A DNA stretch of 64,000 nucleotides from Chromohalobacter canadensis (GTDB taxonomy: Bacteria > Pseudomonadota > Gammaproteobacteria > Pseudomonadales > Halomonadaceae). The stretch spans positions 62,001 to 126,000 of the forward strand of contig NZ_JAJQJH010000001.1 of the NCBI RefSeq assembly GCF_029544075.1, in the 5' to 3' direction. The translations under genes and the position numbers were made by a program. Under the pieces are notes generated by a model. The model had not been told where the DNA came from. It saw nothing but the letters and a program-made list of their open reading frames with translations, and ran no database searches. Each line of letters opens with the position of its first letter. Positions within the stretch are counted from its first letter, which is position 1. Shown here piece after piece: positions 58,178 through 64,000 of the stretch.

Positions 58178-59761
58178 ATGCGCTCTACCACGGATGTAGC
58201 ATCGCCCCGCTCCGAAGAGGATCGGGGTTTCGCCGGCCACCCTCGTGCGCTGGGGCCGTTATTCTTCACCGAAATGTGGGAGCGTTTTTCCTACTACGGT
58301 ATTCGCCCGCTGCTCGTGCTGTTCATGGCCGCCACGGTGTTCGAGGGGGGACTGGGCTTCTCGCGTGAAACAGCCTCGGCCATCGTCGGTATCTATGCTG
58401 GCGCCGTCTATCTGTCGGCCTTGCCCGGCGGTTGGCTGGCGGACAACTGGCTGGGCCAGCGACGCGCCGTCTGGTACGGCTCGGTCCTCATTGCCTTGGG
58501 GCACCTTTCTATCGCGTTCTCTGCCGTCTGGGGCGCGACCTGGTTCTTCATCGGGCTGGTGCTGATCGTGCTCGGCTCGGGACTTTTCAAGTCCTGCATC
58601 TCGGTGATGGTGGGTAGCCTGTATGATCAGGGCGATGTGCGCCGCGACGGCGGCTTCGCGATCTTCTACATGGGGATCAACATCGGCGCCTTGCTGGCCC
58701 CGTTGTTCACCGGCTTGCTGATGCGCGAGTACGGTTGGCATTGGGGCTTCGGCATCGGTGGGCTGGGCATGTTGGTGGCCTTGCTGATCTTTCGCCTATC
58801 GGCCATTCCCTCCATGCGCCGTGGCGACAGTCTGCGGGGCCGCGCCGCCAGTTGGGATACGCCGTCGGTACAGCGTCGCGGCGTAGGCTATTACGTCGCT
58901 GGCTTGGCGATTGCGATGGCGGGTTTTATCGCCCTGGTGGCGAACGGCGTGATCACCTTGAACGCCGTTGCGATCGCTGAGGCCATGACCACGGTCATCA
59001 TCGTCTGTGCGTTGGGGTATTTCGTCTTTCTATTTGGTTTTAGCGGGCTCGATAAGCAGGAGCGGGCGCGTATCGTCGTGTGTTTCATCCTGATCATGGC
59101 GGCGGCGTTTTTCTGGGCGTCCTTCGAACAGCAGCCGACGTCTTATAACCTGTTCGCCCACGACTACACCGACCGCATGTTGTTCGGCTGGGAAGTGCCG
59201 GCGGTGTGGTTTCAGTCGTTCAACCCGGTTTTTATCATCTTGCTGGGGCCGCTCTTCGGCTGGCTTTGGCCGGCACTCGGCCGCCGCCGCCTGGAGCCCG
59301 GCAGCCCGGTGAAGTTCGTGCTCGGGCTGCTGTTTGCGGCCGGCGGCTTTGCCTTGATGATGTTCGCGGCGATGCGCGTGGCCGGTGGGATAGATCAGGT
59401 CTCGCCGTTGTGGATCACCGCCAGCCTGTTGCTGTTGACGATCGGCGAGCTGTGCCTGAGCCCGGTCGGGCTCTCGACCATGAGCGCGCTGGCGCCGACC
59501 AAGCTGCGCGGCCAACTGATGGGGTTGTGGTTCACCGCATCGGCGCTGGGGAATCTGGTCGCCGGGTTGATCGGCGGACACGTCAATGCCGAAGAGCTGG
59601 AACAGTTGCCGGCGTTGTTCGGTCGCTGCGCGGTGGCGCTGGTGCTGTGTGCCATCGTGTTGGCGCTGCTGACGCCGTTCATCAAGCGTATGCTGAAGGG
59701 CAATCCCACCGTCGATCCCGCCGGTGCTTCGTCTCCATCCAACGCCACCACCGGAGCCTGA
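58178..59761 (+). CDS. proton-dependent oligopeptide transporter (POT/PTR2 family)
   Basis: Imports di- and tripeptides with protons. The 527-residue protein has twelve to fourteen membrane segments and the family motif ExxERFxYY as EMWERFSYY (Glu32, Glu35, Arg36, Tyr40) in the first segment. GGWLADNWLGQRRAVWYG and a GSGLFKSC stretch (usually GTGLFKPN) follow, so the second signature is slightly altered. It ends three bases before an Xaa-Pro aminopeptidase gene, a sensible pairing of uptake and cleavage. Confidence 0.92.
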   Translation: MRSTTDVASPRSEEDRGFAGHPRALGPLFFTEMWERFSYYGIRPLLVLFMAATVFEGGLGFSRETASAIVGIYAGAVYLSALPGGWLADNWLGQRRAVWYGSVLIALGHLSIAFSAVWGATWFFIGLVLIVLGSGLFKSCISVMVGSLYDQGDVRRDGGFAIFYMGINIGALLAPLFTGLLMREYGWHWGFGIGGLGMLVALLIFRLSAIPSMRRGDSLRGRAASWDTPSVQRRGVGYYVAGLAIAMAGFIALVANGVITLNAVAIAEAMTTVIIVCALGYFVFLFGFSGLDKQERARIVVCFILIMAAAFFWASFEQQPTSYNLFAHDYTDRMLFGWEVPAVWFQSFNPVFIILLGPLFGWLWPALGRRRLEPGSPVKFVLGLLFAAGGFALMMFAAMRVAGGIDQVSPLWITASLLLLTIGELCLSPVGLSTMSALAPTKLRGQLMGLWFTASALGNLVAGLIGGHVNAEELEQLPALFGRCAVALVLCAIVLALLTPFIKRMLKGNPTVDPAGASSPSNATTGA

Positions 59762-59764
59762 GTC

Positions 59765-61582
59765 ATGCCGCTGAGTGAATCTTCCCAAATGTCCGCCGCC
59801 CGTCTGGCCACGCTGCGCGATGCCATGCGCGAGCAAGGCATCGACGCCTGGTGGTTGCCATCGTCCGACCCGCACAGTTCCGAATACCTGCCGCATCACT
59901 GGCAGGGTCGCGCTTGGCTTTCGGGCTTCGATGGTTCTGTAGGCACGCTGGTGATCACCCAGCAGGCGGCCGGGCTATGGGTGGACAGCCGCTACTGGGT
60001 ACAGGCCGAGCAGCAACTGGCCGGGAGCGGCATCGAATTGATGAAACTCCAGCCCGGCCAGGCGCAGCGGCCCATGCAGTGGCTCGCCGAGCAACTTCCC
60101 GCAGGCGCCACGGTAGGCTTCGACGGCGCCGTGGTGTCGGCGGCCAACGTGCGTCAGATGGAGGCGCATCTGGCGCCGAAAGGGATCCGCTGGGAAGGCC
60201 ACCGGGATTTGCTTGATGCCATCTGGCCGGACCGCCCCGCGTTGCCCGAGGCGCCGGTGCGTGCCCACCCGAGCGATTACGTAGATACCGCGCGGCGCGA
60301 AAAGCTGGCGACGTTGCGCGAGGAAATGGAGGCCCAAGGCGCCGATACGCACTTAGTCTCGACCCTCGACGACATTGCCTGGCTGACTAACCTGCGCGGC
60401 TCGGATGTCGACTTCAATCCGGTGTTCTTATCGCACCTGCTCGTCGAGGTGACGCGTGCCACCTTGTTCGTCGCCCCGGGCAAATTGGATGACGCCTTGG
60501 TCGGCAAGCTCGCCGACGACGGCATTGATGTCGCCGATTACGCGTGGGTGGCGGAGCGTCTCGCTGGGCTGTCTGCCGACGCGCGCCTGTTGATCGATCC
60601 GGCACGGGTCAGCCTGGCGCTGACGGAGGCCGTGCCGGAGGGCGTGACCGTGGTCGAGGCCTTTCAGCCGAGCACGCTTGCCAAGAGCCGCAAGAGCGAT
60701 CGCGACATCGAGCATGTGCGCCACGCCATGGAGGAGGACGGCGCTGCGCTGTGCGCCTTCTTCGCCTGGCTGGAAGACGCATTGGCCAGCGACGAGACGG
60801 TAACCGAGCTGAACGTCGACGAGCGTATCACCGCCGCACGCGCTGAGCGCGACGGCTTCGTCTCGCGGAGTTTCGCGACCATCGCCGCCTTCAACGCCAA
60901 TGGGGCGCTGCCGCATTATCACGCCACGCCGGCGGCGCATTCCGTGATCGAAGGCGATGGTTTGCTGTTGATCGACTCGGGCGCCCAATACCTGGGCGGC
61001 ACCACCGACATCACCCGTGTGGTGCCGGTGGGCGAGATCGACGCGGCGCACCGGCGCGATTTCACCCAGGTGCTCAAAGGCACCATCGCGCTGTCGCGTG
61101 CCCAGTTCCCGCGTGGCATCCCATCGCCGCAGTTGGATGCCATTGCCCGCGCGCCGCTGTGGGCCGCAGGGATCGACTATGGGCATGGCACCGGGCACGG
61201 TGTGGGCTATTTCCTTAATGTCCACGAAGGGCCACAGGTGATCGCGTGGTACGCGTCGCCGACGCCGCAATCGGCCATGCAACCCGGCATGATCACCTCG
61301 ATCGAGCCGGGCGTCTATCGGCCGGGGCAGTGGGGCGTGCGCATCGAGAACCTGGTGTTCAATCGTTCGGCTCAGCCCAGTGACTTCGGCGAGTTCCTGC
61401 ATTTTGAGACGCTCACGCTGTGCCCCATCGATACCCGAGCCATCGATATTGCACTGCTCGATGATGCGGAAATCGCCTGGCTCAACGCCTACCATGACGA
61501 GGTTCGTCAACGCTTGATGCCCAAGGTCGAGGGGCCGGCTCGTGATTGGCTCGAGCGGCGTACGACGCCCATCGCCCGCTAA
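59765..61582 (+). CDS. pepP: Xaa-Pro aminopeptidase (M24B, long form)
   Basis: Metallopeptidase that removes the N-terminal residue before proline. At 605 residues it is the long, three-domain form similar to eukaryotic aminopeptidase P1: two creatinase-like N-terminal domains (1-300) and a pita-bread catalytic domain (310-600). Metal ligands lie in LLIDSGAQYLGGTTDITRVV (two Asp), GTGHGVGYFLNVHEGP (His), ITSIEPGVYRPG (Glu) and RIENLVFN (Glu). No signal peptide, so cytoplasmic. It begins three bases after the peptide transporter stop, and a terminator follows. Confidence 0.93.
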   Translation: MPLSESSQMSAARLATLRDAMREQGIDAWWLPSSDPHSSEYLPHHWQGRAWLSGFDGSVGTLVITQQAAGLWVDSRYWVQAEQQLAGSGIELMKLQPGQAQRPMQWLAEQLPAGATVGFDGAVVSAANVRQMEAHLAPKGIRWEGHRDLLDAIWPDRPALPEAPVRAHPSDYVDTARREKLATLREEMEAQGADTHLVSTLDDIAWLTNLRGSDVDFNPVFLSHLLVEVTRATLFVAPGKLDDALVGKLADDGIDVADYAWVAERLAGLSADARLLIDPARVSLALTEAVPEGVTVVEAFQPSTLAKSRKSDRDIEHVRHAMEEDGAALCAFFAWLEDALASDETVTELNVDERITAARAERDGFVSRSFATIAAFNANGALPHYHATPAAHSVIEGDGLLLIDSGAQYLGGTTDITRVVPVGEIDAAHRRDFTQVLKGTIALSRAQFPRGIPSPQLDAIARAPLWAAGIDYGHGTGHGVGYFLNVHEGPQVIAWYASPTPQSAMQPGMITSIEPGVYRPGQWGVRIENLVFNRSAQPSDFGEFLHFETLTLCPIDTRAIDIALLDDAEIAWLNAYHDEVRQRLMPKVEGPARDWLERRTTPIAR

Positions 61583-61601
61583 ACACTCGCCACACGTTAA
61601 G

Positions 61602-61630
61602 AAATGCCGGGCCCATGGCTCGGCATTTTT
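61602..61630 (+). terminator. Rho-independent terminator of the peptide operon
   Basis: AAATGCCG and CGGCATTT around an 11-base loop, with five T at the end, 20 bases after the pepP stop. Confidence 0.78.
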
Positions 61631-61724
61631 CTGACAATAGCCACCTGGCGGCCGATGTTCGAGAATGGGAAGGGGCGTGTCGCGTCCATCGTCATGAGCT
61701 ATCTGGGCCACCAAGGAGACTCGT

Positions 61725-62531
61725 ATGCCGGTCAGTCAGGAGCGTATCACGCCCTTCCAGCTTGTCGTTCTGGTGCTGTCCTTCTACGTGATTGGCGCCT
61801 TGTTGGCGGATCTTTTCCTGACGCTGCCGACCGAAGTCTCGCGGCTGCTGGGCTACATGGACTGGGTGGTGTGCGTGTTCTTCTTCGTGGATTTCTGCCT
61901 GCGCTTTCGCGCCGCTCCCGACAAGTGGCGCTACATGCGCTGGGGGTGGCTCGACCTTCTGGCTTGTATCCCGCCGGGGCCTTTCCAGGGGGCGCGATTG
62001 TTCCGTGTCGTGCAGATGCTGCGGGTGATCCGTGCGCTGAAATCCCTGCACATGATCTGGCGGGTACTGTTTCGCAATCGTGCCGAGGGGGTATTTGCTT
62101 CGGCGGCGACCGCCACGTTGCTGCTGGTGGCGTTCGGGGCGATCACCATGTTGCTGGTCGAGTCACCGCATCCACAAAGTCCCATCGACACCGCAGAGGA
62201 AGCGCTGTGGTGGGCCTTCGTGACGGTGACCACGGTGGGCTATGGCGATTATTACCCGGTCACCACCCTGGGTCGGGTCGTGGCGATCTTTCTCATGGTC
62301 GGCGGTGTGGGGCTATTCGGGAGTTTCGCGGCGTACATCGGCTCGTTGGTGGTGTCCGATGACAGCGAGCATGAATCGCGACAGCACAAGGCGGACCGCG
62401 AGATGATGCGGCATCTTTCCCGACAGATCGAAAGCCTGAACGCCGAGGTTACGTCCCTGAGGACGCTGCTGGAAGCGCGGGACTCGGAAGGCGCCACGCC
62501 TCGGGCGCCGGCGACGCGCGACAAGGATTGA
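61725..62531 (+). CDS. Kv-type voltage-gated potassium channel
   Basis: Six-segment potassium channel subunit of 268 residues, presumably tetrameric. The S4 segment (RLFRVVQMLRVIRALKSLH) has arginines at 91, 94, 100 and 103; the pore helix and selectivity filter read TVTTVGYGD (about 167-175). A C-terminal coiled coil (residues 215-250) may hold the tetramer. AAGGAGA before the ATG supports the start. A different reading frame over the same bases is also open but is a shadow. The gene stands alone after the pepP terminator. Confidence 0.93.
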   Translation: MPVSQERITPFQLVVLVLSFYVIGALLADLFLTLPTEVSRLLGYMDWVVCVFFFVDFCLRFRAAPDKWRYMRWGWLDLLACIPPGPFQGARLFRVVQMLRVIRALKSLHMIWRVLFRNRAEGVFASAATATLLLVAFGAITMLLVESPHPQSPIDTAEEALWWAFVTVTTVGYGDYYPVTTLGRVVAIFLMVGGVGLFGSFAAYIGSLVVSDDSEHESRQHKADREMMRHLSRQIESLNAEVTSLRTLLEARDSEGATPRAPATRDKD

Positions 62532-62562
62532 AGAGAACTATCGCTATCATGCTAACAATTTA

Positions 62563-62590
62563 TTGGTGGCACGAGCCGCGTAGGGATAAA
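62563..62590 (+). promoter_or_regulatory. weak promoter-like pair before the candidate small RNA
   Basis: TTGGTG (62563-62568), 16 bases, GATAAA (62585-62590); a start near 62597 would fall just before the first hairpin. Confidence 0.3.
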
Positions 62591-62596
62591 GTAAGC

Positions 62597-62699
62597 GGCA
62601 TCTGGTGCTCATCAGATGTTCCATCCCTGCATCGTTTCGCGATGCACCCCTAGTAGTACCCTGCCTCGACCCGCGCAGCCCCCTGGCGCGGGTTTTTTT
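62597..62699 (+). ncRNA. candidate small RNA between the potassium channel gene and valS
   Basis: About 103 bases with three hairpins in a row: CATCTG/CAGATG (62599-62618), TGCATCG/CGATGCA (62628-62646) and a terminator stem ACCCGCGC/GCGCGGGT (62669-62693) with seven T. A promoter-like pair precedes it and no ORF with a good ribosome binding site fits. It could equally be the structured 3' end of the channel mRNA. Start and strand are inferred from the terminator direction. Confidence 0.4.
62669..62699 (+). terminator. strong Rho-independent terminator
   Basis: ACCCGCGC and GCGCGGGT with a nine-base loop, followed by seven T. It ends plus-strand transcription downstream of the channel gene or the candidate small RNA. 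Confidence 0.88.
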
Positions 62700-62719
62700 A
62701 TGTGCCGTGCCCCTGACAT

Positions 62720-62757
62720 GAAAACGCCCATGCGGCGTGAACCGCATGGGCGTTTTC
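62720..62757 (-). terminator. terminator of valS
   Basis: GAAAACGCCCATGCGG and CCGCATGGGCGTTTTC form a perfect 16-base-pair stem with a six-base loop, 40 bases beyond the valS stop; the T run on the minus strand is part of the stem. It would also act on the plus strand. Confidence 0.82.
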
Positions 62758-62797
62758 GGTTTGCGCCGGCGTTGTCCCGACGTTGTGACAGCGGCGC

Positions 62798-64000
62798 TTA
62801 CAGCGCGGCGATCTTGTCGCGTTGCTCGCTGAGGTGCTGACGGCTGGCCTGGGCGTCGGCGAGCTTGGCGCGTTCTTTCTCGACGACCTCGGCGGGGGCC
62901 TTGCTGATGAAGCCCTCGTTGCCGAGTTTCTTCTGGATGCCGCCGATGAACTTGTCCTGCTTGTCGATTTCCTTGGCCAGGCGAGCCAGTTCGGCGTCCT
63001 TGTCGATCAGCCCCGCCATGGGCACCAGCACTTCCATGTCACCGACCAATTGGGTGGCGGCGAGCGGAGCCTGGTCGGGATCGTCGAGCCAAGTAATGCT
63101 CTCGAGCTTGGCCAACTTGGAGAGGAACAGCCGATAGGCTTCCAGGCGTTCGCGGTCGGCTTCTGCGCCCTTGGTGAGCAGTGCCTTGAGCGGCTTGCCG
63201 GGGGCGATGTTCATCTCGGCGCGGATATTGCGCACGGCGATGATCACGCCCTTGAGCCATTCGATATCGCGCGTGGCGTTCTCGTCGATGCGGCTCTGGT
63301 CGGCCTGCGGCCAGGGTTGGGCCATGATCGAGTCATCGCCGCCTTTATGGGTGCCGGCCAGCGGCGCGACGCGTTGCCAGATCTCTTCGCTGATGAACGG
63401 CATCATCGGATGCGCGAGGCGCAGGACGGTTTCCAGCACCCGCACCAGCGTGCGGCGCGTGCCACGCTTGGCGGCGGCAGTGGCGTTGTCGTCCCACAGC
63501 ACCGGCTTGGAGAGTTCCAGGTACCAGTCGCAATACTCGTTCCAGACGAAGTCGTAGAGCGCCTGCGAGGCGTGGTCGAAGCGGAACTCTTCCATCGCGC
63601 GGGTCACCTGGGCCTCGGTCTGCTGCAGACGCGAGACGATCCAGCGGTCGGCCAGCGACAGCTCCACTTCACCCTCGTGGCCGCAGTCCTCGCCCTCGGC
63701 GTTCATCAGCACGTAGCGCGAGGCGTTCCACAGCTTGTTGCAGAAGTTGCGATAGCCGTCCAGGCGGCCCATGTCGAACTTGATGTCGCGCCCGGTGGTG
63801 GCCTGCGAGAGGAAGGTAAAGCGCAGCGCATCGGTGCCGTGGGGCTCGATGCCTTGCGGAAACTCGTCACGCGTGGCCTTGGCGATGGCCTTGGCCTTTT
63901 GCGGTTGCATCATGTTGCCGGTGCGCTTGTCGATCAGCGCGTCCAGGTCGATGCCGTCGATCAGGTCGATGGGGTCGAGCACGTTGCCCTTGGACTTGGA
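62798..64000 (-). CDS. valS: valyl-tRNA synthetase, C-terminal part (cut by window end)
   Basis: The last 400 residues of ValRS, which charges tRNA-Val and edits threonine. The window cuts the class I KMSKS motif: the first visible residues are [10 protein letters not shown]. The anticodon-binding helical domain follows ([23 protein letters not shown] region, then LSKPVLWDD), and the C-terminal coiled-coil arm typical of ValRS is at the end ([24 protein letters not shown]). The catalytic core and editing domain lie outside the window. The gene ends at a strong terminator. Confidence 0.96.
   Translation of the reverse strand, partial: SKSKGNVLDPIDLIDGIDLDALIDKRTGNMMQPQKAKAIAKATRDEFPQGIEPHGTDALRFTFLSQATTGRDIKFDMGRLDGYRNFCNKLWNASRYVLMNAEGEDCGHEGEVELSLADRWIVSRLQQTEAQVTRAMEEFRFDHASQALYDFVWNEYCDWYLELSKPVLWDDNATAAAKRGTRRTLVRVLETVLRLAHPMMPFISEEIWQRVAPLAGTHKGGDDSIMAQPWPQADQSRIDENATRDIEWLKGVIIAVRNIRAEMNIAPGKPLKALLTKGAEADRERLEAYRLFLSKLAKLESITWLDDPDQAPLAATQLVGDMEVLVPMAGLIDKDAELARLAKEIDKQDKFIGGIQKKLGNEGFISKAPAEVVEKERAKLADAQASRQHLSEQRDKIAAL

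Noticed and set aside
61604-62362. Plus-strand frame of 252 codons overlapping the potassium channel gene
   Set aside because: It crosses the pepP terminator, and the overlapping frame holds a clear S4 segment and TVGYGD filter.
62579-62640. Resemblance of GTAGGG..AAAG..TAAG and AGATGTTC.ATC to the 5' part of Spot 42 RNA
   Set aside because: Matches are short, the structure differs, no -10 element fits a start at 62579, and the gene context differs from the usual polA neighbourhood.

Overview
The window reads as an ordinary chromosomal stretch of a moderately halophilic gammaproteobacterium of the Halomonadaceae, most likely Chromohalobacter or a close relative. Reasons: high GC with strong third-position bias, acidic predicted proteins, gammaproteobacterial gene blocks (radC-rpmB-rpmG-mutM, coaD-ferredoxin, glnE), a complete OsmU-type osmoprotectant transporter, and a sugar-acid cluster whose content matches, as I recall it, the L-gulonate cluster described for Chromohalobacter salexigens. 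I could not run a search, so the genus is inference. I see no tRNA, rRNA, insertion sequence, prophage, CRISPR array or replication origin.

Layout. Bases 33-8689 (minus): an eight-gene operon gntR-manD-gulonate dehydrogenase-dctP-dctQ-dctM-uxuB-uxuA for uptake and breakdown of uronates and aldonates to 2-keto-3-deoxygluconate. Bases 8861-12600 (plus): radC, rpmB, rpmG, mutM, an RlmI-type methyltransferase and a DUF2007 protein. Bases 12798-18265 (plus): alanine dehydrogenase, trpS, a YeeE/YedE sulfur transporter and NAD-malic enzyme. Bases 18355-21087 (minus): aconitase. Bases 21252-27473 (plus): a putative 47-residue peptide, a CPXCG zinc protein, 2-Cys peroxiredoxin, thioredoxin reductase, tmcA and pepD. 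Bases 27475-34874: an App1-type phosphatase coupled to a DJ-1/PfpI protein, rmuC, dps, glycerate kinase, two related lipoproteins, a HIT protein and tandem entericidin-like lipoproteins. Bases 35013-38989 (minus): the OsmU/YehZYXW transporter. Bases 39142-48622: an I78 inhibitor-like lipoprotein, a LysE exporter, an uncharacterised protein, a voltage-sensor-like protein without a pore, thioesterase, AtoE, MATE, ferredoxin, coaD and a FabY-type ketoacyl synthase. Bases 48883-64000: a TrmB-like methyltransferase, EmrE, dacB, acuI, dgkA, a small membrane protein with an SSS symporter, glnE, a POT peptide transporter with Xaa-Pro aminopeptidase, a Kv-type channel, a candidate small RNA and the 3' part of valS.

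How they work together. The first operon has import (TRAP), oxidation of L-gulonate to fructuronate, reduction to mannonate and dehydration to KDG, under a FadR-type GntR regulator with a candidate operator. The peptide transporter and Xaa-Pro peptidase form a peptide-scavenging pair; peroxiredoxin and thioredoxin reductase form a peroxide-defence pair; the OsmU system fits life in varying salinity.

I did not find a clearly undescribed multi-gene system. The best leads are a candidate intergenic small RNA next to valS, a structured leader in front of trxB and another in front of the peptide transporter, a small ORF whose ribosome binding site overlaps a perfect inverted repeat, a TrmB paralogue with an altered signature motif, and a voltage-sensor-like protein lacking a pore.
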